NCBI RefSeq assembly: GCF_023184515.1
Contig: NZ_JAAHBP010000015.1
Coordinates: 62,001 to 126,000 of the forward strand
Reading direction: 5' to 3'
From: Streptomyces sp. D2-8
GTDB taxonomy: Bacteria > Actinomycetota > Actinomycetes > Streptomycetales > Streptomycetaceae
DNA: 64,000 nt
This document shows, piece by piece, positions 35,990 through 44,541 of the stretch (the stretch's first letter is position 1; the number at the start of each line of letters is the position of its first letter). Position numbers and translations under genes: made by a program. The notes beneath the pieces were generated by a model. The model saw nothing but the letters and a program-made list of their open reading frames with translations. It was not told the origin of the DNA and searched no databases.

Positions 35990-36136
35990 GTGCTTCCTCC
36001 CGGTGTCACTGCTGGTGGGTCCCCCTCATCCTCCCTCTCCCCGGCGCGCACCCCAAGAGCGCTCCCGGCCCGTCACACGCCGTTCACGCCCCGCCGGGGT
36101 GCGGACGGGGGTGATCGGCCACCCCGGAAAGCCTGG

Positions 36137-36142
36137 TAATGT
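36137..36142 (+). promoter_or_regulatory. Possible -10 element of the tRNA-Leu gene
   Basis: TAATGT stands in an A/T-rich patch 42 bases before the mature tRNA 5' end. The matching -35 is not clear. Confidence 0.3.
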
Positions 36143-36184
36143 TTACGTCGTCGCCGCGGGGAGAACCCGCGCGACAGACACCTT

Positions 36185-36269
36185 GTCCGGGTGGCGGAAT
36201 GGCAGACGCGCTAGCTTGAGGTGCTAGTGCCCTTTATCGGGCGTGGGGGTTCAAGTCCCCCCTCGGACA
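36185..36269 (+). tRNA. tRNA-Leu, anticodon GAG
   Basis: An 85-base class II tRNA. The acceptor GTCCGGG pairs with CTCGGAC (one G-T pair) and the discriminator is A. The anticodon stem CTAGC/GCTAG encloses loop TTGAGGT, giving anticodon GAG for CTC and CTT codons. The variable arm TGCCC-TTTATC-GGGCG forms a stem, and the T-arm has GTTCAAGTC. CCA is not encoded. Confidence 0.95.
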
Positions 36270-36276
36270 CATGAAA

Positions 36277-36310
36277 CTGAGGGCCGTGACCGCGAGGTCA
36301 CGGCCCTCAG
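36277..36310 (+). terminator. Terminator of the tRNA-Leu gene
   Basis: A perfect 15-bp stem (36277-36291 with 36296-36310) is closed by a GCGA (GNRA-type) tetraloop and starts eight bases after the tRNA. Confidence 0.85.
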
Positions 36311-36494
36311 CTGTTGTCCCCCGTCGCCGAGGCGTGGCGTCCGGCGTTCGGGACGGTTCGGCGAACCGGTGCCGGGCATCCTTCCCACCTGCGGTTTTGC
36401 GTCCGGCTTCGGAGCAGTTCGGGGTTCGGCCACCCGGGGACCGCGCGGAGTCACGGTGATGTCACCAACCAGTCGCGGAATCCGGGAGGACGGC

Positions 36495-36695
36495 ATGCGG
36501 AAGATCATCACCTTGAGGAGCGCGGTCATCATGGGCGTGGCGGTGGCCACCGGCGCGGCCGCGGGCGGAGCGGTGGAGGCCGTGGCCGGGATCGGGGAGG
36601 CGGGGCCCGTGGTGACCGGAGCGGTGGCGCTCTGGTTCGCGGAGAAGCTGGACCGGATCATCGGCGACGACAGCGGCGAGGAGTCCCAGGGCTGA
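36495..36695 (+). CDS. Small hypothetical membrane-associated protein
   Basis: A 66-residue protein starting MRKIITLRSAVIMGVAVATG, with ATG at 36495 preceded by GGGAGGA. A Gly/Ala-rich hydrophobic stretch (residues about 8-32) is followed by a second weakly hydrophobic stretch (GPVVTGAVALWFAEKL) and an acidic tail ending GDDSGEESQG. It could be a small membrane peptide or a glycine-zipper-like protein. Family not recognised. An in-frame ATG at 36459 would add 12 residues. It converges with the NACHT gene, with a 30-base gap. Confidence 0.6.
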   Translation: MRKIITLRSAVIMGVAVATGAAAGGAVEAVAGIGEAGPVVTGAVALWFAEKLDRIIGDDSGEESQG

Positions 36696-36725
36696 GAACC
36701 GGCCGGAGCGCCGAGGGGGTGCCCG

Positions 36726-39700
36726 TCAGGGGTGCGCTGCTCGGCGCTCCGCGTCCAGTCGGACGGTCAGTGACGAACCGAGATAGTCGGCCTCGAAGGG
36801 CAGCAGGCGGCGCCGGAGGTCGGGTCTGAGGCCCCGCAGACCCCGTTCCGCGTACTGGCGGCACCAGGAGCCCAGGTCGAGAGCCACCGCGAGTTTGAGG
36901 AGCCTGAGCAGGGCGACGTCCCTCGTCTCCTCCTCGGCCGCGTGGATCAGGAGGTGGAAGAAGGCCTCGATGAGCGGCCGGGTGATGCCCGCCTCGTTCG
37001 TCCGACGCTTCTGCCAGTCCCCGTGGAGAAGCTGCTCCTCCACAGCAAGGAGATCCAGCGAGGAGCCGTCCGCTCCCAGGAGCGTCGCGATACGGCCGAC
37101 CAGTCCCTTGCTCCGCGTCCGGTCGAGTAGGCGGCAACTGATCACCAGCAGGGAGATCCGAGTCCTGTCGAAGGCGTCGCCCTCGTGCTGACCGGCGCAG
37201 ATGATGCCGCGCCGCGTCAGTTCCTGGACGATCTCGTCCACGGTGTCGGTCGGCAACGATTCACTCTCCGTCGCCAGCCGCCGGCTGACCAGGTCCACCA
37301 TGCGCGTACCGGGTTCACCACCCACTGCCCCGAGCACGGACATGCACGTCTCGTAGCGGGCGAGCACATCCTGGTGCGGAGCGGGCGGGCAGATCAGGAG
37401 GGCGATCAAGGCATGAGCCGCTGAGACATGGCGTCCGTGGCCGTCGAGGGCGAAGCTCGACGTGAGAGAGGTGAGTTCGTCGAACACGGGCAGCGCGGGC
37501 TCGACGAGACGTTCGGCGTCCCGGTCGTGCAGCGGGCGCGTGCGGCGCAGCGCACTCAGCGGTTCGTCGTCCTTCACCAGCGGCATGTCCACCCCCAGCA
37601 GCCACGACATGTTGTGCGCTGCCGGGTCGGCATCGTGCTGCCCCAGCCGGAGAACGATGTCCGGGGGCCCGTCGCGCTCCCTGGCCCTCGACACCGGCAT
37701 CGTGCCCACGGCGCTGACGAAGGCGTCCCAGGAGGCCTGGGACAGCTGGGACTTCCAGAGCGTCGCGTGAGTGCGCCAGACCTCCGCTGGGAGCCCATCG
37801 CCGGTGACCAGCTCGGAGAACCTCAGGAGCCGGCCGGCGGCCAGAGCCACCAGCAGCAGGTTGGCGCTGTAGCAGGCGTGGCGGAAGGTGACCGGTGTCG
37901 GGCCCATCGTGTAGCCGGTGTCGCTGCCGGGCGGCAGTGCGTGTGTGGCCGTCGGAAAGAGATGGGCGACCGGGTCGGTGCCGGGCAGCAGGTCGCCGAG
38001 GTAGTCGATGATCTGGGCCCGGTCGGTGAGCGGCGTGAACGACAACAGGGCGAACAGCAGTCCGTCGTGCGGCCCTTGATCGGGGCAGTGCCGCAGCGTG
38101 AGGGCGATCTTGCGGGCCACGAGGTACTCGCCGAACGTGGCGTGCAGGAACTCGTACCAGATACGGTCCTCGGCGCCCTCGAATGTCGCCTTGGCTTCGT
38201 GAATGAAGAAGAAGAACTCCCCGAAGAGGAGTCGTGTGGGTCTGCGGGTCCGCCTGCGACCAGGGGCGCGCAGGAAGGCCAGGTCGTGATCGGCCTCCTC
38301 GGCGGTCGCTCCCTGGCTGCCCCGGTTGAACATGCCGACGGCTATCACGGAGAGAAGATCGAGTTCTTCCTCGACCCTCTCCTCCACGGCTTCGGGGCGC
38401 ATTTTGCAGTGGTGCTTGCGAATCTGCCGACGGACGAACAGGGTGAGCAGGCGTTCGTAGAGGGTGGTGACCCTGCTCATCGGCGCCGCCGGTTCGGCAT
38501 CCCCTTCGTCGCGCATGGCGTAGTAGAGCGTCAGCATGAGCAGCAGCAGTGGCTGGGGCGCCAGATCGGGGTGGAGGGAGCCCAGGTCACGGGGGAGCGG
38601 GGGGATGCCGCGGCCCGCGTTGAGGGTGTTCCAGACGTCCGACCAGCGGGCGATGCGGGCTGCGTCGAACGGCTCCAGACGGATGATGACGGTCTCGTCC
38701 GGGATCTTGGCCTGGTCGGCGACCACGGTGCGGCTGGTGACCACGGCGGCCACCGGGAGTCCGGCTTCGGCCGACCTCTCCTGGAAGTCGGCGATCTCCT
38801 CGAGGTAGTACCAGTGGTCGGCCCCGCCTGCCTGGAGGAGTTCATCGAAGCCGTCGAAAATCAGGACGGGCAGCACACCTGCGCTGGAGGAGGTGACGGT
38901 GTCCCAGGTGATGTCCTTGTGTGTGACGTGGCGCAGGGCCTGAGCGATCTGGTCGAGGATCTCGGCGTCGGCCGTCACGTTGCGCAGTTCGATCCTGATG
39001 GGCAGGTAGTCGGTGGGAGGGAGGCGCGCGGCCAGCAGACGGGTGAGCAGCGACTTGCCCGCGCCCGGGTCGCCCAGGATGAGCAGCGGCCGGTTGACCG
39101 TGGGGAACCCGCTGAAGTGCCCGGCCAGGAAGCCCTGAATCTCCTGCCTCAGCGGTCTGGTGCTCCACCAGGCTTCGACGTGGGGTCTGCTGTCGGAGTG
39201 GTGGACGGCCGTCCGGAAGGCCGGATTCACGTATCCCCTGGACAGCGACGGGACGCGGGGGACGAAGTTCGACCGGCCCTGGTGCGCTTCGCTGATCGGT
39301 GAGACGGGGTGGCTGAGCGCACTGCGGTGGATCTCTGACAGCCGGGCGGACCAGGCCGGCGCCGGTACCTGTCGGGCCAGGGCCTTCAGCAGCGTTTCCA
39401 GGCCGTCGAGTCCTCTCTTCTGGGTGTGCAGATCGCGGTACAGCTCCTGGAGCCGGTCGCGTGCCTCACCGTCGACACAGGCACCGAGTGCCCCCGCCGC
39501 GTCCGAGCCGTCCTGCATCCCCGCCCAGACGAACAACTCCGGGCATTCGGCCGCCAGTTCCGCCAGTCGGCTCTCGTAGATCGAGGCGCAGCGGACGGTC
39601 TCCTGTCGGGTCGGCGGCTGTCCCCTCAGACCCGCCCAAACCCTGGCGTAGTGGTCGACGACACGGCCGTGATGGTCGTCGTAGCGGGTGTTGGCGACCG

Positions 39701-40439
39701 GCAGCGGTGCGGCGGCGAAGGTACCGTCGTCCAGACCGTTCTCGAAGACGAGGTCAAGGTCGATGGTGACGCCGGGGGCGAGGACGGCGTCCAGCAGGGG
39801 GCCCTTGACGCACCCCTCGATCACCACGATCGTGTGCGCGGCATGCAACAGGCGGATGCGGTGGGGGTGGCAGGCGCGGCGCACTCTGCGTCCGAGGCCT
39901 GCCATCAGGCCTCGGGTGAGGTCATCGAACTGGTCCCGGAAGGCGGACAGCCCCTCCGCGGATTCCAGGAGGCCCACTCCCAGGGCCTGCATCTCACCCC
40001 GTAATTCACCATTCCGTCCGGCGAGCACCTCGGCCGCACCGTAGGGCATCGCCGGATCCCATTCGTCACCCAGCCCGACGGCGTACTCCTCGAAGCGCTC
40101 CGCCTCGTAAGCGTCCTGGCAGACCGGACAGCCCGCCTGCTCTCCGGGATCCTTGCGTTCGCGGCCGGAGCGCCCTTTCAGGGCCCGCTGTGCGTCGAGT
40201 TCGCGCGCCAGCTCGTCGAGTCGCCGTCGCCAGTAGGCGAGGGACCCACCGCAAGCGGTCACGACGGCTCGTACGACATCCCAGTCGGGAGCCTTCGCCC
40301 GCTTGCCGTTCAGCAACTCGGAGAGGGCCGACGCGCTCAGGTCGAGCCGGTCACAGAGTTCCTGCCGGCTGATGCCGCTTCTGGTGACCTCCTCCTTCAG
40401 CGGGCGCCAGAAGGCAGCCACCGGGTCGCTGCCCGCCAC
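36726..40439 (-). CDS. HTH-NACHT STAND ATPase (NLR-like), candidate defence protein
   Basis: A 1237-residue multidomain protein. Residues about 5-60 form a Cro/C1-type HTH (SRQELCDRLDLSASALSELL). A CPVCQ motif near residue 105 and a helical region of unknown fold follow. The NACHT NTPase begins near 445 with Walker A LLILGDPGAGKSLL (about 455) and Walker B VLIFDGFDEL (about 530), DGFDEL being the NACHT type. WYEFLHATFGEYLVARKI near 765 is the conserved winged-helix signature seen after bacterial NACHT domains. About 470 further residues of helical, Leu-rich sequence may be the sensor. GTG at 40439 follows GGGGGAG. Bacterial NACHT proteins are known antiphage factors; that role is inferred here. 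It lies between a tRNA gene and core genes, a plausible accessory insertion. No separate effector gene is next to it. Confidence 0.85.
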   Translation of the reverse strand: MAGSDPVAAFWRPLKEEVTRSGISRQELCDRLDLSASALSELLNGKRAKAPDWDVVRAVVTACGGSLAYWRRRLDELARELDAQRALKGRSGRERKDPGEQAGCPVCQDAYEAERFEEYAVGLGDEWDPAMPYGAAEVLAGRNGELRGEMQALGVGLLESAEGLSAFRDQFDDLTRGLMAGLGRRVRRACHPHRIRLLHAAHTIVVIEGCVKGPLLDAVLAPGVTIDLDLVFENGLDDGTFAAAPLPVANTRYDDHHGRVVDHYARVWAGLRGQPPTRQETVRCASIYESRLAELAAECPELFVWAGMQDGSDAAGALGACVDGEARDRLQELYRDLHTQKRGLDGLETLLKALARQVPAPAWSARLSEIHRSALSHPVSPISEAHQGRSNFVPRVPSLSRGYVNPAFRTAVHHSDSRPHVEAWWSTRPLRQEIQGFLAGHFSGFPTVNRPLLILGDPGAGKSLLTRLLAARLPPTDYLPIRIELRNVTADAEILDQIAQALRHVTHKDITWDTVTSSSAGVLPVLIFDGFDELLQAGGADHWYYLEEIADFQERSAEAGLPVAAVVTSRTVVADQAKIPDETVIIRLEPFDAARIARWSDVWNTLNAGRGIPPLPRDLGSLHPDLAPQPLLLLMLTLYYAMRDEGDAEPAAPMSRVTTLYERLLTLFVRRQIRKHHCKMRPEAVEERVEEELDLLSVIAVGMFNRGSQGATAEEADHDLAFLRAPGRRRTRRPTRLLFGEFFFFIHEAKATFEGAEDRIWYEFLHATFGEYLVARKIALTLRHCPDQGPHDGLLFALLSFTPLTDRAQIIDYLGDLLPGTDPVAHLFPTATHALPPGSDTGYTMGPTPVTFRHACYSANLLLVALAAGRLLRFSELVTGDGLPAEVWRTHATLWKSQLSQASWDAFVSAVGTMPVSRARERDGPPDIVLRLGQHDADPAAHNMSWLLGVDMPLVKDDEPLSALRRTRPLHDRDAERLVEPALPVFDELTSLTSSFALDGHGRHVSAAHALIALLICPPAPHQDVLARYETCMSVLGAVGGEPGTRMVDLVSRRLATESESLPTDTVDEIVQELTRRGIICAGQHEGDAFDRTRISLLVISCRLLDRTRSKGLVGRIATLLGADGSSLDLLAVEEQLLHGDWQKRRTNEAGITRPLIEAFFHLLIHAAEEETRDVALLRLLKLAVALDLGSWCRQYAERGLRGLRPDLRRRLLPFEADYLGSSLTVRLDAERRAAHP

Positions 40440-40530
40440 GTCGCGCTCCCCCTCGTCGTGCAACTCGTCCCTGCGACGGAGGATAAGGGCGCCAGGGACC
40501 GCGGGGGGCCCTGTCGGCACAATGGGGACC

Positions 40531-40938
40531 ATGACCCACCGCATCACCCGCCCCACTCGCCCCGCACAGCCGGCCGCCTGCCCCTGCGGGCTCCCCGAGT
40601 CCTACGAGGCGTGCTGTGGCCGGTTCCACTCGGGATCCGTGGCCGCGCCGACCGCCGAGGCGTTGATGCGGTCGCGGTACTGCGCCTTCGTGAAGGGGGA
40701 CGCCGGGTATCTGCTGCGGACCTGGCATCCGCGCACGCGGCCGGCCCGGCTGGAGCTTGATCCGGGGATGCGGTGGACCGGGCTGGAGATCCTGGGCGCG
40801 AGCGACGGGTCGGCGTTCCACTCCACCGGGACCGTGGAGTTCCGGGCGTCGTACCGGGGCGGGTCTCTGCACGAGCGGAGCCGGTTCGAGCGGGTCGACG
40901 GGGCCTGGGTGTACGTGGACGGGGAGTTTCCCGCGTAG
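40531..40938 (+). CDS. YchJ family (UPF0225) SEC-C-like metal-binding protein
   Basis: A 135-residue protein. The N-terminal CPCGLPESYEACCGRFHSG is the SEC-C-type zinc knuckle, followed by the alpha/beta SnoaL-like domain of YchJ (AEALMRSRYCAFVKGDAGYLLRTWHP and VEFRASYRGGSLHERSRF). Function unknown, possibly RNA or protein contact through the zinc knuckle. ATG at 40531 is chosen; ATG at 40522 is in frame and equally possible. It is divergent from the NACHT gene (91-base gap) and ends three bases before the end of the gluconate repressor gene on the other strand, without a terminator between. Confidence 0.9.
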   Translation: MTHRITRPTRPAQPAACPCGLPESYEACCGRFHSGSVAAPTAEALMRSRYCAFVKGDAGYLLRTWHPRTRPARLELDPGMRWTGLEILGASDGSAFHSTGTVEFRASYRGGSLHERSRFERVDGAWVYVDGEFPA

Positions 40939-40941
40939 CCG

Positions 40942-41643
40942 CTACGGCGCCAGGATGTCGAGTTCCTGGAGGGCGCCGACCGTGATCTCGCGGGTCAGTT
41001 CCTCCGCACGGGTGGCGTCGCCCGCGCGGACCGCCTCGGCGACCTGGACGTGCAGGGTGACGGCGGCCGGGTCGGGGTCCTCGAACATCACGTCGTGCTG
41101 GGTGCGGCCGGTCAGGACCTCGGCGACGACATCGCCGAGGCGGGCGAACATCTCATTGCCCGACGCGGTCAGGATGACGCGGTGGAAGGCGACGTCGTGG
41201 AGGAGGTACCCCTCCAGCTTGTGACCGCGTGAGTGGGCGACCATGCCGAGGGCGCACTCGGTGAGTTCGGCGCACTGCTCGGACGTGGCGTGCCGGGCGG
41301 CGAGGCCGGCCGCGACCGGTTCGACCGCCGAGCGCAGCACCGTGAGCGAACGCAGCTGCCGGGGGCGGTCGGCGCCGGCCAGACGCCAGCGGATGACCTG
41401 CGGGTCGTAGACGTTCCACTCGGACTTCGGGCGGACCGTCACGCCGACGCGGCGGCGGGACTCGACCAGGTACATGGACTCCAGGACGCGGACCGCCTCG
41501 CGCATCACGGAGCGCGACACGTCGAAACGCTGGGCGAGTTCGTCGGTGCGCAGGACACTTCCCGGCGGGTACTCCCCTGCCGTGATCTCGGGGCCGAGGG
41601 TGTCCAGTACATGGCCGTGCAGCCCCCGGCCCGGTGTGCTCAT
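40942..41643 (-). CDS. gntR: GntR-family (FCD-type) repressor of the gluconate operon
   Basis: A 233-residue FadR-subfamily regulator. The winged HTH includes ITAGEYPPGSVLRTDELAQRFDVSRSVMREAVRVLE, and the FCD domain has metal/ligand residues in LHDVAFHRVILTASGNEMF and LHVQVAEAV. It is divergent from gntK, so it most likely senses gluconate or a phosphorylated derivative and represses gntK-gntP. ATG at 41643 lacks a strong ribosome site, and the transcript may have a very short leader. The corresponding S. coelicolor gene (SCO1678 from memory) is described as a gluconate regulator. Confidence 0.9.
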   Translation of the reverse strand: MSTPGRGLHGHVLDTLGPEITAGEYPPGSVLRTDELAQRFDVSRSVMREAVRVLESMYLVESRRRVGVTVRPKSEWNVYDPQVIRWRLAGADRPRQLRSLTVLRSAVEPVAAGLAARHATSEQCAELTECALGMVAHSRGHKLEGYLLHDVAFHRVILTASGNEMFARLGDVVAEVLTGRTQHDVMFEDPDPAAVTLHVQVAEAVRAGDATRAEELTREITVGALQELDILAP

Positions 41644-41736
41644 GCACTCAGCGTACGGGGTAGATCACGGAGACAAAAAGTCAGACTTATTCATGACGGC
41701 CTCTTGAATTCGTCATACCTAATGGGTTTCAGTTGC

Positions 41737-41755
41737 GTCGACATCACGTGTCGAC
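41737..41755. promoter_or_regulatory. Inverted repeat upstream of gntK
   Basis: GTCGACA, five bases, TGTCGAC: a perfect 7-bp inverted repeat 27-45 bases before the gntK start. It may be an operator in the gntR-gntK divergent region. The half-sites TCGACA/TGTCGA are the same as in the GylR-type sites, but the spacer is five bases instead of one. Confidence 0.45.
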
Positions 41756-41781
41756 CTCGGACAGCAGACAGTGAGGCAGCG

Positions 41782-42300
41782 ATGAACACCCCCCATGTCG
41801 TCGTGGTCATGGGCGTTGCGGGCACCGGCAAGACCACCATCGGTCCCCTGCTCGCGGCCCGGCTCGGCGTTCCGTACGCCGAGGGCGACGACTTCCACCC
41901 GCAGGCCAACATCGCCAAGATGTCGGCCGGAACTCCGCTCACCGACGAGGACCGCCTGCCCTGGCTCGACGCCATCGGCGCGTGGGCGCACGGGCGGGCC
42001 GGGCTCGGCGGAGTGGTCAGCTGCTCGGCACTGAAGCGGTCGTACCGCGACCGGCTGCGGGCCGCCGCGCCCGGCGTGGTCTTCGTGCACCTCACGGGTG
42101 ACCGCGCGCTGATCGAGGACCGGATGTCGCACCGGCAGGGGCACTTCATGCCCACGGCGCTGCTCGACTCCCAGTTCGCCACGCTCCAGCCCCTCGCGGC
42201 GGACGAGGCGGGGGTCGGGGTGGACGTCGCGGGCAGCCCGGAGGAGATCACCGAGCGGGCGGCGCACGCCCTGCGGGACCTCCCCGAGCCCGTCCAGTAG
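41782..42300 (+). CDS. gntK: Gluconokinase
   Basis: A 172-residue P-loop kinase phosphorylating gluconate to 6-phosphogluconate. Walker A is VMGVAGTGKTTIGPLLA at residues 9-25. GDDFHPQANIAKMSAGTPLTDEDRLPWLD is the gluconokinase signature, and SCSALKRSYRDRLR and MSHRQGHFMP follow as in GntK/IdnK. ATG at 41782 follows GAGGCAG. It is the first gene of gntK-gntP-SDR-dehydrogenase, 48 bases before the permease. Confidence 0.95.
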   Translation: MNTPHVVVVMGVAGTGKTTIGPLLAARLGVPYAEGDDFHPQANIAKMSAGTPLTDEDRLPWLDAIGAWAHGRAGLGGVVSCSALKRSYRDRLRAAAPGVVFVHLTGDRALIEDRMSHRQGHFMPTALLDSQFATLQPLAADEAGVGVDVAGSPEEITERAAHALRDLPEPVQ

Positions 42301-42348
42301 CCCCTGGCGGCTTCCCCTCCCCCGCTCCCCAACGCAAGGGAACCCACC

Positions 42349-43746
42349 GTGACCAGACTCAGCGTCGAGATGCTGGCAGCGGACGCACCCGAGCCGATCA
42401 CCTCGGCCGGCCACGCTCAGCTGGGCATCGCCGTCCTGGCGGGCATCGCCGTCATCGTCCTGCTCATCACCAAGTTCAAACTGCACGCCTTCCTGTCCCT
42501 GACCATCGGGTCGCTGGCGCTCGGCGCGATCGCCGGGGCGCCGCTGGACAAGGTGCTCCTCAGCTTCAGCACCGGACTCGGCTCCACGGTCGCCGGCGTC
42601 GGTGTGCTCATCGCCCTCGGGGCGATCCTCGGCAAGATGCTCGCGGACTCCGGCGGCGCCGACCAGATCGTCGACACCATCCTCGCCAAGGCCGGCGGGC
42701 GGTCGATGCCGTGGGCGATGGTGCTGATCGCCTCCGTGATCGGACTTCCGCTGTTCTTCGAGGTCGGCATCGTGCTGCTGATCCCGGTCGTGCTGATGGT
42801 CGCCAAGCGCGGCAACTACTCGCTGATGCGCATCGGCATCCCGGCGCTCGCGGGCCTGTCCGTGATGCACGGCCTGGTGCCTCCGCACCCCGGTCCGCTG
42901 GTCGCGATCGACGCGGTCGGGGCGGACCTCGGTATCACGCTGGCCCTCGGTGTCCTCGTCGCCATACCCACGGTGATCATCGCCGGTCCGGTGTTCTCGA
43001 AGTACGCGGCCCGCTGGGTCGACGTCCCGCCCCCCGAGAAGATGATCCCGCAGCGGGCCTCCGACGAGCTCGACAGGCGCCCCGGCGTCGGTGCCACCCT
43101 CTTCACGGTGCTGCTCCCGGTGATCCTCATGCTCGCCAAGGCGCTGGTCGACATCGTCGTGGACGATCCCGAGAACCCGGTGCAGCGCGTCTTCGACGTC
43201 ATCGGCGCCCCGATGATCGCCCTGCTCGCCTCGGTGCTGGTCGGCATCTTCACGCTGCTGCGGCCCGCCGGGTTCTCCAAGGAGCGGATCTCACCGCTCG
43301 TCGAGAAGAGCCTCATGCCGATCGCGGGCATCCTGCTGATCGTCGGTGCGGGCGGCGGTTTCAAGCAGACGCTGATCGACACGGGCGTGGGCCAGATGGT
43401 CCTGGACATCTCCGAGGACTGGGCCATTCCCGCGCTGCTGCTGGCCTGGCTGATCGCGGTGGTGATCCGGCTCGCGACAGGTTCGGCGACGGTGGCCACG
43501 GTCTCGGCGGCCGGGCTGGTCGCCCCGCTCGCGGCCGACATGTCGAGCACGCACACCGCTCTCCTCGTCCTGGCCATCGGCGCCGGCTCGCTCTTCTTCA
43601 GCCATGTCAACGACGCCGGGTTCTGGATGGTGAAGGAGTACTTCGGGCTGAGCGTCGGCCAGAACATCAAGACCTGGTCCGTCATGGAGACGATCATCTC
43701 GGTGGTCGCCGGTGGCCTGGTCCTGCTGCTGTCCCTCGTGATCTAG
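42349..43746 (+). CDS. gntP: Gluconate:H+ symporter (GntP family)
   Basis: A 465-residue polytopic membrane permease with 12 or more hydrophobic segments. The GntP family pattern is visible in ALGAILGKMLADSGGADQI, MPWAMVLIASVIGLPLFFEVGIVLL, HGLVPPHPGPL and SHVNDAGFWMVKEYF. It imports gluconate and perhaps idonate. GTG at 42349 follows AAGGGA. Short intergenic gaps on both sides place it in the gluconate operon. Confidence 0.95.
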   Translation: MTRLSVEMLAADAPEPITSAGHAQLGIAVLAGIAVIVLLITKFKLHAFLSLTIGSLALGAIAGAPLDKVLLSFSTGLGSTVAGVGVLIALGAILGKMLADSGGADQIVDTILAKAGGRSMPWAMVLIASVIGLPLFFEVGIVLLIPVVLMVAKRGNYSLMRIGIPALAGLSVMHGLVPPHPGPLVAIDAVGADLGITLALGVLVAIPTVIIAGPVFSKYAARWVDVPPPEKMIPQRASDELDRRPGVGATLFTVLLPVILMLAKALVDIVVDDPENPVQRVFDVIGAPMIALLASVLVGIFTLLRPAGFSKERISPLVEKSLMPIAGILLIVGAGGGFKQTLIDTGVGQMVLDISEDWAIPALLLAWLIAVVIRLATGSATVATVSAAGLVAPLAADMSSTHTALLVLAIGAGSLFFSHVNDAGFWMVKEYFGLSVGQNIKTWSVMETIISVVAGGLVLLLSLVI

Positions 43747-43759
43747 GAGTGCCGCGGCG

Positions 43760-44524
43760 ATGACGGCTCATCCCCTCTTCGACATCGGCGGCCGTACGGC
43801 CCTGGTCACCGGCTCCATCCGGGGCATCGGACTCGCCCTCGCGCGCGGTCTGGCGGAGGCCGGCTGCACGGTCGTGCTGAACGGACGCGACAAGGACCGG
43901 CTCGCCGAGGCCGCCGCCGGACTGCCCGGTGACCGGGTGCACACGGCCGCGTTCGACGTGACCGACGGACCCTCGGTGGCCTCGGGGGTCGCCGAGGTCG
44001 AGGAGCGGGTGGGCCCGCTCGACATCCTCGTCAACAACGCGGGCATGCAACTGCGCGCCCCGCTGCTGGAGTTCGCCGACTCCGACTGGCACCGGATCCT
44101 GGACACCAACCTGACCAGTGCCTTCCTGGTCGGGCGTGAGGCGGCGCGCCGGATGACGGAACGCGGCCACGGGAAGATCATCAACATCTGCTCGCTGCAG
44201 AGCGAGGTGGTACGGCCCGGGATCGCGCCGTACGCCGCCACCAAGGGCGCGCTGAAGATGCTCACCAAGGGCATGTGCGCGGACTGGGGGCCGTACGGGG
44301 TGCAGGTCAACGGCCTCGGCCCGGGCTACATCGAGACCGAGCTGACCAAGCCGCTCGTCGACGACGAGGAGTTCAGCGCCTGGGTGCGGCGGCGTACCCC
44401 GGCCGGGCGCTGGGGCCGTACGCAGGACCTGGTGGGCGGGGTGCTGTTCCTCGCCTCCCCCGCGGCGGACTTCGTCAGCGGGCAGGTGCTGTATGTCGAC
44501 GGCGGTATGACGAGCGTGCTGTGA
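43760..44524 (+). CDS. SDR oxidoreductase, gluconate 5-dehydrogenase-like
   Basis: A 254-residue short-chain dehydrogenase. TGSIRGIGLALARGLAEAG is the NAD(P)-binding glycine motif, NNAG lies near residue 92, and the catalytic Ser-Tyr-Lys appear in ICSLQSEVVRPGIAPYAATKGALKML. GLGPGYIETE and the C-terminal YVDGGMTSVL are typical. Its place after gntK-gntP and before an idonate-type dehydrogenase supports interconversion of 5-ketogluconate and gluconate (IdnO/Gno). ATG at 43760 lies 13 bases after the permease stop. Confidence 0.88.
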   Translation: MTAHPLFDIGGRTALVTGSIRGIGLALARGLAEAGCTVVLNGRDKDRLAEAAAGLPGDRVHTAAFDVTDGPSVASGVAEVEERVGPLDILVNNAGMQLRAPLLEFADSDWHRILDTNLTSAFLVGREAARRMTERGHGKIINICSLQSEVVRPGIAPYAATKGALKMLTKGMCADWGPYGVQVNGLGPGYIETELTKPLVDDEEFSAWVRRRTPAGRWGRTQDLVGGVLFLASPAADFVSGQVLYVDGGMTSVL

Positions 44525-44541
44525 CCTGCCGGGAGGCTGTG

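Noticed and set aside
36185..40531. Integrated element at tRNA-Leu with att repeats
   Set aside because: No integrase gene and no second copy of the tRNA 3' end were seen in the window, so the NACHT gene cannot be called part of an integrated element.
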